64,000 bases of DNA, from positions 2,542,001 through 2,606,000 of the forward strand of contig NZ_CP151996.1 in the NCBI RefSeq assembly GCF_038593855.1. Direction: 5' to 3'. Shown piece after piece: positions 43,866 to 53,271 of the stretch. The DNA is from Lysinibacillus sp. FSL M8-0337. Lineage in GTDB: Bacteria; Bacillota; Bacilli; Bacillales_A; Planococcaceae. Position 1 is the first letter of the stretch. The number at the start of each line of letters is the position of its first letter. Position numbers and translations under genes: made by a program. Under the pieces are notes generated by a model. It made no database searches. It was given only the letters and a program-made list of their open reading frames with translations, and was not told the DNA's origin.

Positions 43866-44542
43866 AGTGGATTCGCCTCTTTCTCTTTTTTGTATTTTTG
43901 GATGGCCTCACGCATCGTTTCATAAACACCATGTCCAATCACTTTGCCCAACATTGTGATAGGGCCTGCATATTGATGGAAATCGCCTTCTTCTGTCGAT
44001 GCAATAAGCAAACTATCCGTTGACGTGCCTGTTGCTAATGTACCCGTAGTAGGGTCCGTAATATTTTCATCTATTAGTGCTTTAACCTTTGCCTCTGTCG
44101 TAGAGATCATTGCCTGGAACAGCGCCTCATCCGATAGTTTCCCATTGATTAGCACCCACGTATTAATCGTTCCAGCGTGATATTGCTCTTGTCGATGAAA
44201 TGCACGTGTAATATCGACGGCATTGCCCAAGCCTGCCGTTATCATAACAACTAGATGCAACCCTTCATATGTAAATTCACGTATTGTTGCGAAACGAGCG
44301 TCTACCGCTGTCATCATCGCAACGGTTTTGTCGATGGGAAAACCCGCTGATTGCAAAAAACACCGTAATTCATGATGTGGTTTTCGTTCATCGTACGTTT
44401 TGGGTACAGAGCGATTCAGCAGATGTGTATAGTAGCCAAAGCCTGGATTATGCATCGCTGACGAGACAACTTTCATCGGAGTTGTTGTTTGAATCGTAAC
44501 ATAATTATCTATTATTTTTATATCTTCCATACGTACAATCAT
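43862..44542 (-). CDS. cbiZ: Adenosylcobinamide amidohydrolase
   Basis: 226 residues, GGAGG ten bases before ATG 44542 (ATG 44530 is possible). The family blocks are visible: VVSSAMHNPGFGYYTHLLNR, ITAGLGNAVDITRA, TINTWVLINGKLSDEALFQA and ATGTSTDSLLIASTEEG. The enzyme removes the nucleotide-loop amide from cobinamides that bear other lower ligands, giving adenosylcobyric acid for CbiB. It is the first gene of the cluster. Confidence 0.9.
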   Translation of the reverse strand: MIVRMEDIKIIDNYVTIQTTTPMKVVSSAMHNPGFGYYTHLLNRSVPKTYDERKPHHELRCFLQSAGFPIDKTVAMMTAVDARFATIREFTYEGLHLVVMITAGLGNAVDITRAFHRQEQYHAGTINTWVLINGKLSDEALFQAMISTTEAKVKALIDENITDPTTGTLATGTSTDSLLIASTEEGDFHQYAGPITMLGKVIGHGVYETMREAIQKYKKEKEANPL

Positions 44543-44636
44543 GATCTACTTACCTCCATTATTGATTATATAATTTATTGGTTATTCACTACTCCCTTTC
44601 AAACGGGAGAACCCATATTTTGTAGCGGAGGTAAAT

Positions 44637-44668
44637 AAAAAAACAAATTCTTACAAGAAGAATTTGTA
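44637..44668 (-). terminator. Intrinsic terminator upstream of cbiZ
   Basis: On the minus strand ACAAATTCTT and AAGAATTTGT pair around CTTGT and are followed by TTTTTTTA. It may end the 44823 gene transcript or act as an attenuator for cbiZ, about 95 bases further on. Confidence 0.7.
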
Positions 44669-44822
44669 CTGTTCATTCTTTAATTATGAATACACTGCAA
44701 ATTTGAACCTTCTGAATTTTTTGTATAGTACAAAATAACAACTTCATCGTATTGAAATTATTTATTTCTTTGAAATTGTATCATAACTTTGATGTTTGCA
44801 ACATTCATTTTAGCTAATTTTC

Positions 44823-45005
44823 TTATTGCTTTTGCTTTAAATTTTTAAATCGAATAATTGAACCGGCTATAATAAAAACCCAACCAATCCCAACAAATAC
44901 AATTTTCATAGATTTCGTCGATGCTGGTAAAATGTCCATAATGGTTAAACAGACAACTAAAATACCGATAACTGACAAAATCATACCCATTGAAAAACTT
45001 TTCAA
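44823..45005 (-). CDS. Small membrane protein, 60 residues
   Basis: TTG 45005 lies 11 bases after AGGAGG. Two hydrophobic segments (MGMILSVIGILVVCLTIMDI and IVFVGIGWVFIIAGSIIRF) and a basic tail KNLKQKQ are seen. It is not recognised. A terminator at 44637 is 155 bases downstream. Confidence 0.6.
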   Translation of the reverse strand: MKSFSMGMILSVIGILVVCLTIMDILPASTKSMKIVFVGIGWVFIIAGSIIRFKNLKQKQ

Positions 45006-45130
45006 TCTATTACGACCTCCTATCTATGTACGAACTCGATTTTACAGCATTACTGTATAAAAGAAAACTCTATTCCTTCTAGTAGTGTTTGATTTTTCGG
45101 AGGCATTCATACATCCATGTAACTACCAAA

Positions 45131-45184
45131 ATGAAAAAGCTGCCTTATAAGCAATGAATGCATTACTTATAAGGTAGCTCCGTT
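45131..45184 (-). terminator. Intrinsic terminator of the aspartokinase gene
   Basis: On the minus strand AGCTACCTTATAAGTAATG and CATTGCTTATAAGGCAGCT form a long stem, followed by TTTTT. Confidence 0.85.
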
Positions 45185-45235
45185 TTATTTTTAGATAATT
45201 TTATCGTTATCATAAAACTATCGTATTGAGTTCAC

Positions 45236-46594
45236 TTATGCTTGCACTTGTGCAAAGAATTCTCCATATAGTGCTTGTAAAATTCGATTTTCATACTCTT
45301 GTAGAACACCGAATACAAGACTTACTTCAGACGAGCCTTGATTAATCATTTCAATATTAGCTCCAGTTTTAGATATGGCTGTTGCTGCACGTGCCGCAAG
45401 ACCTGTGTTATTACGCATCCCTTCCCCAACAATCACAATCATTGAGAATCCATGACGCATTTGGACATCATCTGCCTGCAATTCATTTTTCACACGCGTT
45501 AAAATACGCGCTTCATTTTCTGGTGTTAGTTGGTTGGATCGCATAATTACCGAAATATCATCTAAACCAGATGGAGTATGTTCATATGAAATATTTTCAT
45601 CTTCTAAAATTTGTAGAAGCTTACGACCGAACCCTACTTCACGGTTCATTAAATATTTTGACACATATAACGTTGAAAAGCCGCTGTCTGCCGAGATACC
45701 TGTAACCGGACGACCTGTAGCAGGACGACTCGGTACAATTCGAGTACCTGGGGCTGAAGGATTATTTGTATTTTTTATGTTAACTGGCACCCCAATCTTA
45801 TAGACAGGCATTAATGCTTCATCATGGAAGACAGAAAAGCCCGCATAGGATAATTCGCGCATTTCGCGATACGTTATTTCTTTAATTTCTACTGGATCAT
45901 TCACGACTTTCGGATTTGCGGAAAATACACAATCCACATCCGTAAAGTTTTCATAAAGCTCCGCTTCAACAGCAGCTGCTAAAATAGAGCCTGTAATATC
46001 CGAGCCTCCGCGATCAAACGTACGCAATATGCCCGCTTTAGTGTAACCGAAGAAACCTGGGAAAACAATAATTTCTTTTGTATCTTTTAATGGCGCTAAA
46101 TTTGTATAGGCTTCAGGTAAGGCAAACGTACGCTCAGGTAAATCATTGACGACCAAACCTTCTTTTGGACTTACATAGCGTGCTGACATACCGATAGAGT
46201 TAAAATACGCTGCAATAAGCTTGGCATTGTTATCTTCTCCAGCCGCTTTTAAGCTATCAATAAATAATTCTTCATTGGAAGGATCACCTTGCACACGTTC
46301 GCGCAAGTCTTCTGTAATAACGTCACAAATCGTATGATCTAGTTGTAAACCGTCAGCAATAGACTTGTAACGATTGACTACTGTTTGTAGTTTTTCTTCT
46401 ATATTTTCATTTTGTAATGCCGCATTCGCTAAGTCAATTAGTAAATCTGTTACTTTTATATCATCACCAGAACGTTTTCCTGGTGCTGAAACGGCTACGA
46501 TTTTGCGTGCCGGATTAGATTTTACAATGTTTGCTACTTTTTGAATTTGTTCTGCACTTGCTACAGATGTTCCACCAAATTTACATACGATCAT
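45236..46594 (-). CDS. yclM: Aspartokinase, monofunctional with ACT domains
   Basis: 452 residues. ATG 46594 is chosen; TTG 46603 is alternative, both after AGGA. The kinase start is VCKFGGTSVASAEQIQKVAN, with FDRGGSDITGSILAAA for substrate binding. Two ACT domains follow; the last contains ISKTGANIEMINQGSSEVSL, the inhibitor site. Length and layout match B. subtilis YclM/ThrD (aspartokinase III) more than DapG or LysC. It phosphorylates aspartate for Lys, Thr, Met and dipicolinate synthesis. A perfect palindrome lies upstream. Confidence 0.9.
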   Translation of the reverse strand: MIVCKFGGTSVASAEQIQKVANIVKSNPARKIVAVSAPGKRSGDDIKVTDLLIDLANAALQNENIEEKLQTVVNRYKSIADGLQLDHTICDVITEDLRERVQGDPSNEELFIDSLKAAGEDNNAKLIAAYFNSIGMSARYVSPKEGLVVNDLPERTFALPEAYTNLAPLKDTKEIIVFPGFFGYTKAGILRTFDRGGSDITGSILAAAVEAELYENFTDVDCVFSANPKVVNDPVEIKEITYREMRELSYAGFSVFHDEALMPVYKIGVPVNIKNTNNPSAPGTRIVPSRPATGRPVTGISADSGFSTLYVSKYLMNREVGFGRKLLQILEDENISYEHTPSGLDDISVIMRSNQLTPENEARILTRVKNELQADDVQMRHGFSMIVIVGEGMRNNTGLAARAATAISKTGANIEMINQGSSEVSLVFGVLQEYENRILQALYGEFFAQVQA

Positions 46595-46648
46595 ATCTAT
46601 CAAATCCTAACTTTTTAAAATAATGTATTCCTCCAAAAAACAATTGAA

Positions 46649-46663
46649 TGTACACAGTGTACA
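46649..46663. promoter_or_regulatory. Candidate operator: perfect 15-base palindrome
   Basis: TGTACACAGTGTACA is a 7-1-7 inverted repeat, 55 bases before the aspartokinase start. It has the form of a dimeric repressor site. Confidence 0.45.
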
Positions 46664-47068
46664 AATTATCGTTCTCTACGTCAATACAATTTAAAAAATT
46701 CACGCAATTCGTCGATAGAAAAATGGACAATTTTCGCACTGTTTGATTTATTATACGGATTTCATATGAAATAGTTAAGGTTTTTATAAATTTTTTTCGC
46801 ATATGTCACATAATCGTGTAAATTTTCGTTTGAACTAGCTTAAATGCGCTATATGAGCATGGCGATTACAATTGTTCATGAAAAGACGCGCTTCAAATTA
46901 GCTCGTCTCCTTTATTAAATGGTGTCCAACCGCTTCCTATCATACGTCGCTACCTGAAAACTGTTTTTTATGACTAATGAAGAGAGCGCTTACTGTCATT
47001 ATGATATGCTACAATCATCATTATGTCTGTGCTATTTGATAATGAATTTGCTTGCAACAATTTAAAAA

Positions 47069-47096
47069 TGCCATCTTATACTAAGATGGCATTTTT
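47069..47096 (+). terminator. Orphan plus-strand terminator
   Basis: ATGCCATCTTA and TAAGATGGCAT pair around TAC and are followed by TTTTTGTG. No gene is seen upstream on this strand; a short RNA is possible. Confidence 0.7.
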
Positions 47097-47447
47097 TGTG
47101 CGCTTACCTTTTTGTCTATTGTGTTATAACCTTTCCCATTTCCTTTTGTACCTGCTGGAAATACAGAAGCTTTCGTCTTTCTTCTATATAATGAAGCAAA
47201 CGCTTACTTCCTTTTTGTTTTTAGTAAAATAGCTGTCTTTTTACATTTTGTTGCCATTATTTCTGTGATACAAAAGATTAGTAACTCAAATTTACGGGCT
47301 ACTCACTTTATGTTTATATGAAAAAGCAAAAATCTACCACATAGTTCTCGCCAATCACCACATGTGATGTTAAAATAAACTAATATTTAGCAATAATAGA
47401 TTCATTATCTTTAAATAATATAAGACAAAGCAAGTGACTTTATTTAT

Positions 47448-47480
47448 AAAGCCAATGAGCACATTGTGGGCTTTTCTCTT
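47448..47480 (+). terminator. Orphan plus-strand terminator upstream of the chemoreceptor gene
   Basis: AAAGCCAATG and CATTGTGGGCTTT pair with a TG bulge around AGCA, followed by TCTCTTATTTT. Confidence 0.5.
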
Positions 47481-47697
47481 ATTTTATTTAAGTACTGAAA
47501 AAGAATATCAAACTGTTAAGCCATATAGTTTGATAAAGGACACTACAAGTAGATGAATACTTATTGCAAAAGATAATAGTTATAAAAGCAAGATGTTAAT
47601 ACCCCATTTGGTGTTAGTCGACCATATCACTATTTATCTCTATCACTTTTGCTTCCTTAAAGCAAAGTTAATTTATCGAAATAGATGGAGGATTTGT

Positions 47698-49383
47698 ATG
47701 CGTATTAAGACAAGACTTATTCTTGTTACTTCAATTTTTGTGTTATCAATCATGGCCGTCGGTAGTTTCGGGACATGGTCTTTATCGAAAATTGTCTCAC
47801 AAAATAATGATGTAAATAATTTAATGGAAATTAAAGTGATTACGAAGCAAATACAATATCGGCTTGCCGGTCTCTCAAATGATGAGCGAGCATTACTATT
47901 AACTAATGATCCAACATTTGTATCACAAATGGAGGAAAAATCAAACGATATCATACAGCAATTTAATCAATTATATTCCTTTTCCATCATATCTTCAGAG
48001 CAACAGACCATTGATGACATTAAGGAAAATTACGAAGAATATTGGAATCAAGTTCAATTAGTTATTCACAATCATACGATTGACCCTAAGAAAGCTGCTG
48101 ACATTCATTTTGGAGAAGAACGAAGAATACGGAAAGAAGTACTTGACCCTTCGTTTGAACGTTTTATTGCACAAATAGATCAACAAACAGAAGTAGCAAG
48201 CGCCAGCTTAAAATCGCAGTCTAAAATGAGCCAAGCACTTCTACTCGGGGTTGCCATAGTTGCCACAGTATCTGGAATCATATTAGGCGTTTTACTTTAC
48301 CAATCCATTTTAAAACCATTGCGCCAACTAAACATTCAGATGAACGATATCGCGCAAGGAAACGGCGATTTAACTAAAACTATCCAAGTAAAAAACAAAG
48401 ATGAATTAGGGGAAGTAGCTGCTTCATTTAACCACTTCATTTCTTCATTAAAACAGATGATGACACAAATTAGCTCTTCATCCGAGCGAGTAGCAGCGTC
48501 TTCCGAAGAGTTTTCTGCGAGTGCGGAACAATCAAAACGATCTTCGCATCAAATTACGGAAAATATACAAGATGTCTCGACTAGTATGGATAGCCAAGCG
48601 AACATTTTACACGAAAGCACTATTGCCATCGTGCAAGCATTGCAAAGTTTAGAAAGTATGACACATTATACAGCTGATGTTTCAGAAGATACGAATGAAG
48701 TTAGTATACAGGCGGATCAAGGAGAAAAATCCGTTAAAGAAATTGTTTCGTCCATGGAGGCCATTGCACAATCGGTAGACGAAACAGATAAAAATATCAA
48801 TTCACTTGCTGAAGATGCTGTCAAAATTGGTGAAATCACAACATTGATAAATGACATTGCCAATCAAACAAATCTTCTTGCCTTAAATGCGGCCATTGAA
48901 GCTGCACGTGCAGGAGAGCATGGAAAAGGATTTGCCGTAGTTGCAGAAGAAGTACGGAAATTAGCTGAACAATCCAGTGGCTCGACAAATCAAATCAAAG
49001 CACTCATTACACGTATTCAAGAGACAACCAATGAAACCGTTCAAACGATACAAAAAGTGAAAACAAATGTCGGAAGTGGGGTTCAATTAACCTCTACTAC
49101 TTCCGTACAATTTCAAGATATTAGGCAATCCATTGCCCATGTCACTGGTAAAGTACAAGAAATAGCTGCCACAACAGAACAACTAACAGCCGATTTTACA
49201 ACAGTTACCCAACAATATGAAATCGTTTCTTCACTCTTTAAGGAAAATTCCGAAAGTACACACGAAGTGGTCGCTGCAACAGAAGAACAGTTAGCTTCTA
49301 TGGAAGAAATTCAAAGCGTTGCGCACACATTAACGAGCATTTCGGATGCGCTTAATCAGATGGTACGTAGCTTTAAAATCTAA
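47698..49383 (+). CDS. Methyl-accepting chemotaxis protein
   Basis: 561 residues from ATG 47698 (GGAGG six bases upstream; the frame opens at 47593). TM1 is at about residues 7-30, then an all-helical extracellular domain of about 150 residues (4HB-type), TM2 at about 180-203 ([20 protein letters not shown]), HAMP, and the signalling hairpin [20 protein letters not shown]. It is a second chemoreceptor, not close in sensor sequence to the one at 22909. Terminator at 49390. Confidence 0.92.
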   Translation: MRIKTRLILVTSIFVLSIMAVGSFGTWSLSKIVSQNNDVNNLMEIKVITKQIQYRLAGLSNDERALLLTNDPTFVSQMEEKSNDIIQQFNQLYSFSIISSEQQTIDDIKENYEEYWNQVQLVIHNHTIDPKKAADIHFGEERRIRKEVLDPSFERFIAQIDQQTEVASASLKSQSKMSQALLLGVAIVATVSGIILGVLLYQSILKPLRQLNIQMNDIAQGNGDLTKTIQVKNKDELGEVAASFNHFISSLKQMMTQISSSSERVAASSEEFSASAEQSKRSSHQITENIQDVSTSMDSQANILHESTIAIVQALQSLESMTHYTADVSEDTNEVSIQADQGEKSVKEIVSSMEAIAQSVDETDKNINSLAEDAVKIGEITTLINDIANQTNLLALNAAIEAARAGEHGKGFAVVAEEVRKLAEQSSGSTNQIKALITRIQETTNETVQTIQKVKTNVGSGVQLTSTTSVQFQDIRQSIAHVTGKVQEIAATTEQLTADFTTVTQQYEIVSSLFKENSESTHEVVAATEEQLASMEEIQSVAHTLTSISDALNQMVRSFKI

Positions 49384-49389
49384 ATGACA

Positions 49390-49440
49390 AATAACACCCT
49401 AATTGATGTATGAAATAACCATCATTAGGGTGTTGTTTTT
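49390..49440 (+). terminator. Intrinsic terminator of the chemoreceptor gene
   Basis: AACACCCTAATGATGG-type arms (AACACCCTAAT with ATTAGGGTGTT) enclose a loop and are followed by GTTTTTATT. Confidence 0.8.
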
Positions 49441-49515
49441 ATTATCGTTCGTTTCTTTTAGGATTAGAACTTGCCTACAGTGTGTTCGAAGTCAAATCTT
49501 CTTCTGCACCTCATT

Positions 49516-50361
49516 TTATGATTTCGCCATTAATTTTCTTTTAATACGAAGGGACACAAGCTCTAAGATGATGGCGACAATAAGAGCGCAATACGTAATC
49601 ATCCCAACTTCGTGTAAATCATAGTAAAAACTAGAAGCCATAAATAACTCAAAGCCAATACCACCTGCCGCCGCCGCTGCACCCATCGCCACTGCCACAC
49701 CATAGTTCGTTTCAAAGCGTAAGAAAATCCACGACACCATATAGGACGAAGACTGCGGAACGACAGCATGCCATACAATATGCCACCAATTCGCTCCTGA
49801 CGCCCGCAATGCTTCTATAGTACCTTCTTCTAACTCCTCAAATGATTCAGCAAATGCCTTTGTTAAGTAAGCAATGGTATGTAGCATCATCCCAAGTACA
49901 CAAGCAATTGCACCGAGACCTGCAACAATCGCAAAGATTAACACCCACAGAACTGTAGGTACAGCTCTAATAAATGAGTTAAAAGCGATTATTCCATTTG
50001 ACACCATTGAAGGTGCTAAGTTTTTCGCGCTAAAGATAGCAAGGAAAAAGGAGATGACTGCTCCTAAAATCGTTGCTAAAAAAGCTAAAGCAAGTGTCAT
50101 ACTAATTTGCTTTAACGCTGTAGCAAATGTAATTTGATGAAAGGCTGGTTCTAAAAACATCATCTTTAAATTACCTAGCGTTAAGGAAATGGCTGTTGAC
50201 CATGTAATGGTCCCATAATCAAGGAAAAATGGTCCAATTAGTGTAAACAACAATAGTGCCCATAATACAAGACGCATGACGATATTCGCCTTTGTCGTTT
50301 TAGTGATTTGAATTCGACCATTTCTTACTTTGACATTTGTCTCTAAAGGTGACACGTGCAT
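49516..50361 (-). CDS. phnE: Phosphonate ABC transporter permease
   Basis: 281 residues, second of two permease genes and last gene of the locus. Six hydrophobic segments follow a basic N-terminus. The binding-protein-dependent transport signature region is AFAESFEELEEGTIEALRAS, where the permease contacts PhnC. ATG 50361 shares one base with the preceding stop (TAATG). It acts in the membrane as a heterodimer with the other PhnE. Confidence 0.9.
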   Translation of the reverse strand: MHVSPLETNVKVRNGRIQITKTTKANIVMRLVLWALLLFTLIGPFFLDYGTITWSTAISLTLGNLKMMFLEPAFHQITFATALKQISMTLALAFLATILGAVISFFLAIFSAKNLAPSMVSNGIIAFNSFIRAVPTVLWVLIFAIVAGLGAIACVLGMMLHTIAYLTKAFAESFEELEEGTIEALRASGANWWHIVWHAVVPQSSSYMVSWIFLRFETNYGVAVAMGAAAAAGGIGFELFMASSFYYDLHEVGMITYCALIVAIILELVSLRIKRKLMAKS

Positions 50362-51152
50362 TAAGAGATCACCTTCCTTACTTTGTTTGATGTAAATTCA
50401 ATAATAAAAACAACCGCGATAATCATAATGGTAATAAGCCCCAGCATATTATAATCCAGTTTTTTATAGTAAAGATCAAATAAATAACCAATACCTGTAC
50501 CTGTTAATAATCCAACTAATGTCGCACTTCGAATATTGGTTTCAATCATATAAAATATCCAACTAAGCATCTGAGGCATCGTATCTGGTAATACGCCTTT
50601 CCATACCATTTGAAAATAGGTAGCCCCTGTAGCCATTAACGCCTCTACTCCGTCTGAACTTGCCTCATCAATTGTTTCAATAAACATCCGAACTAAAAAG
50701 CCAAACGTCGAGAAAAATAGTGCGAAATAGCCCGTTATAACATTATGTCCAAATGAAATAACAAGAACAAGCGCCCATGCGATTACTGGAACATTACGAA
50801 AAATGGATGCAATGAACCTTGCTACAAAGCCGAAGAAACGATTGAATTGTGTCGTTTGCGCCCCCAATATGGCAAAAAGCAAAGCAAATACGGCTGCTGT
50901 AGTAGAGGCTATGACGGATAAAATAATCGTCTCCCAAAGACGTTTTAATACTTTTGGGATATTTTCTATTGTTTCAGCTGAAGGCACTAAATTGTTAATC
51001 ATCCATGCAAGTGTACTAGGAATCGCGTATAACCCTTCTATTATATTAAACTTTGTAATGGCTGCTGAGCCGTACGTTAATACAATCAGTGCGACCATTA
51101 CCCCTGTCATTCGCCACTTTTTTCTACGTAAAATATTCGCCTCTGTCATCAT
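50361..51152 (-). CDS. phnE: Phosphonate ABC transporter permease
   Basis: 263 residues, GGAGGG before ATG 51152 (the next codon is also ATG). Six hydrophobic segments; the EAA-type coupling loop is FIETIDEASSDGVEALMATG. It is paralogous to the following permease. Two adjacent phnE genes are common in Firmicutes phn loci. Confidence 0.9.
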   Translation of the reverse strand: MMTEANILRRKKWRMTGVMVALIVLTYGSAAITKFNIIEGLYAIPSTLAWMINNLVPSAETIENIPKVLKRLWETIILSVIASTTAAVFALLFAILGAQTTQFNRFFGFVARFIASIFRNVPVIAWALVLVISFGHNVITGYFALFFSTFGFLVRMFIETIDEASSDGVEALMATGATYFQMVWKGVLPDTMPQMLSWIFYMIETNIRSATLVGLLTGTGIGYLFDLYYKKLDYNMLGLITIMIIAVVFIIEFTSNKVRKVIS

Positions 51153-51167
51153 ACCCTCCGCATCCTC

Positions 51168-52004
51168 TTATTCCGTAATTAATTCATGTACGCTTGTTCC
51201 ATAAATGTTACGTATAGCAAGCTGGTTTAACTGCTTCGGTAGATCATCAAATACTTTCTCCCCTTTACGTAATCCGATAATCCGATCAGAATAACGCATG
51301 GCAACGTCGACTTGATGTAAATTCACTAACACAGTAATGCCCATAGACTGTGAAATTTCCTTTAAATGATCCATAATAACTTTCGATGAATTGGGATCAA
51401 GGGATGCGATAGGCTCATCACATAACAATAACTTTGGCTCTTGCACTAATGCCCTTGCTATCCCTACTCGTTGCTTTTGACCACCACTTAACTGGTCACA
51501 ACGTTTATAAATTTGATCCTTCATATCCAGCTTCTCTAATATAGATAATGCAAGTCGTTTCTCTTCTTCTGTATAAATACTTAGGACACCTTGCATCGTG
51601 GATTTATAACCAAATCGACCATGCAACACATTTTCAAATACCGTCAGGCGGGAAACTAAGTTATAATGCTGAAAAATCATGCCCATTTTCGCACGTTGCT
51701 GCCGCATTGCTCTTTTATTGATCGACGTAATATCTTGCTGATCAAAAATGATTTCTCCTTTGGACGGTTCAATCATTCGATTAATGCAGCGTAGTAATGT
51801 CGATTTCCCTGCACCCGATTGACCTATAATGGATACAAACTCGCCTTCTTGCAAGGAAAGATTAATATCATTTAACACCATGGACTTATGGTCATAGCTT
51901 TTAGCAATGTTATTTAGCTGTAAAATCGTGTTTGCTTGCTCTCTTTCTGGAGCAACAGTAAATGCCGACTGTAGGGGCTGTCTTTCCAATACAATAGTAG
52001 TCAT
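51168..52004 (-). CDS. phnC: Phosphonate ABC transporter ATP-binding protein
   Basis: 278 residues, with GGAGAG before ATG 52004. Walker A is GQSGAGKSTLLR, signature LSGGQKQRVGIARALV, Walker B LLLCDEPIASLD. The first 25 residues are an extra N-terminal tail. It powers uptake through the two PhnE proteins with PhnD as binding protein. It follows phnD by 108 bases, and the stem at 52068-52106 may lower its expression relative to phnD. Confidence 0.92.
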   Translation of the reverse strand: MTTIVLERQPLQSAFTVAPEREQANTILQLNNIAKSYDHKSMVLNDINLSLQEGEFVSIIGQSGAGKSTLLRCINRMIEPSKGEIIFDQQDITSINKRAMRQQRAKMGMIFQHYNLVSRLTVFENVLHGRFGYKSTMQGVLSIYTEEEKRLALSILEKLDMKDQIYKRCDQLSGGQKQRVGIARALVQEPKLLLCDEPIASLDPNSSKVIMDHLKEISQSMGITVLVNLHQVDVAMRYSDRIIGLRKGEKVFDDLPKQLNQLAIRNIYGTSVHELITE

Positions 52005-52067
52005 TATTCTCTCTCCTTGTATCGTTATTTTATAAAGCTAATAGCATGGAAAATCGCTGAAACTTTT

Positions 52068-52106
52068 TTGAAAAAGGCTTCTATCTTTAAAGATAAAAGC
52101 CCTGTA
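52068..52106 (-). terminator. Hairpin with T-tract between phnD and phnC
   Basis: On the minus strand GGGCTTTTATCTTT and AAAGATAGAAGCC pair (one mismatch), followed by TTTTTC. As it lies inside the transporter genes it may act as an attenuator that leaves phnD more highly expressed. Confidence 0.65.
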
Positions 52107-52111
52107 CAGTA

Positions 52112-53155
52112 TTATTTTGATAGTTCGCGAATTGGATTAAACCAAGCATCTTCCACTTCTAAGAAACGCTCGTCCGCCGCCCGATAGAACAATCCCGAAT
52201 CGCCGGAATCTTTTGGTACAAAAATACTTTTGTTATTGGTTGTTTCATCTGAGATTAAGAGATCTTTTAATGTCTTAATATCTTCTTCGCTTAATACCGA
52301 CGTATTAACTACGAATGGAGCGTTAAGTACTGGTGTTACCTGTATCAGCACAAACTCTTTTCCTGTTAACGTGTTAAACGGTGCTGCAGCATTATCTTTT
52401 ACCTTATAAACCGCACCTGGTGTACTTGCTTTTCCTTCCACTAGCTCAACATAAGCTTCCACACATGTATCACAAAATGCTGCGATATCAGAGCGCTCCA
52501 TCAACATATTGACAGCTGAACCTTGGTGGGAATCCCCAAATAACACTTCTGGATACACTTCATTGCCTTCCATTAAAGCTTCTTCTGTTAAATTTTTATT
52601 GCTAAAGTGAGAAATAATTGAACTGGTTGGTACTTTGAAACCTGATGTTGAAGAAGCAGATACGAAAGAAATCGTTTTGCCTTCCGTTGTATCTAACGTA
52701 TATTGGTCATTCTTTTGATATTGCTCTGCCTTATCCTTTGGAACAGCTAGCCAGCTATAATAGACCGCATCGTCTAACGTACCAGACTCTCCTGATGGTA
52801 CAACTAAGGGTTCGACATCTTTACTTTTGTCCTTTGCTTCGATATACCCTTGTGCTCCCATAAAAGCAATATGTGCATTGCCATTGGCAATTGATTCAAT
52901 CGCAATCGCATAATCTGTCGTTAATTTATGTTCTACTTTACGCCCTGTTGCCTTTTCAAAAATGGCACCAAAAGCATCACGAGAAGGAGCCATTTCAGAA
53001 CCTGATTCATTTGGATACCAAACCATTACAAGTGGTTCATCTGATTTTGCATTGGCTTTCTTTGTTTCACTTGTTCCATTGTCCGAAGAACTACAAGCAG
53101 CTAAAAAAAGTACAGTTAACATGCCCATCAAAATGGATAACCATCGTTTGTTCAT
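52112..53155 (-). CDS. phnD: Phosphonate-binding lipoprotein
   Basis: 347 residues. The lipobox is LAAC with Cys21. After a Ser/Asn-rich linker the periplasmic-binding fold begins at LVMVWYPNESGSEM; the DAFGAIFEKATG and AIAFMGAQGYIEA-like segments are of the PhnD type. It captures phosphonates outside the cell. Compared with the usual order it is downstream of the lyase genes. GAGAAG precedes the ATG. Confidence 0.9.
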   Translation of the reverse strand: MNKRWLSILMGMLTVLFLAACSSSDNGTSETKKANAKSDEPLVMVWYPNESGSEMAPSRDAFGAIFEKATGRKVEHKLTTDYAIAIESIANGNAHIAFMGAQGYIEAKDKSKDVEPLVVPSGESGTLDDAVYYSWLAVPKDKAEQYQKNDQYTLDTTEGKTISFVSASSTSGFKVPTSSIISHFSNKNLTEEALMEGNEVYPEVLFGDSHQGSAVNMLMERSDIAAFCDTCVEAYVELVEGKASTPGAVYKVKDNAAAPFNTLTGKEFVLIQVTPVLNAPFVVNTSVLSEEDIKTLKDLLISDETTNNKSIFVPKDSGDSGLFYRAADERFLEVEDAWFNPIRELSK

Positions 53156-53271
53156 TATTCTTCTCCTTTTTCACTTCAGTTTTTGTAGTTTTGCTCTACA
53201 TGCCCCATTTAATCATCTCAGAAAGCGCTTGAAAATAGCTCCGCATTTTTCTTAATAAAATTTTACATTGA

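Larger units (their letters stand above)
46595..47697. other. 1.1 kb without a supported gene
   Basis: It contains the palindrome at 46649-46663 and two plus-strand terminators with no gene before them (47069-47096 and 47448-47480). Open frames of 60-70 codons have no ribosome binding sites, and one runs through a terminator. I see no T-box or lysine riboswitch before the aspartokinase. Confidence 0.5.

Noticed and set aside
44540..44830. Possible cobalamin riboswitch before cbiZ
   Set aside because: Neither the B12 box nor the GCCACTG block is present. The hairpin CTCCC/GGGAG near 44600 is not enough.
46581..46802. Minus-strand open frame upstream of the aspartokinase, with a GGAGG near its end
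   Set aside because: The GGAGG is not placed before any normal start codon; composition is that of AT-rich spacer.
46595..46900. Possible lysine riboswitch or T-box before the aspartokinase
   Set aside because: None of the conserved core elements was found by eye.
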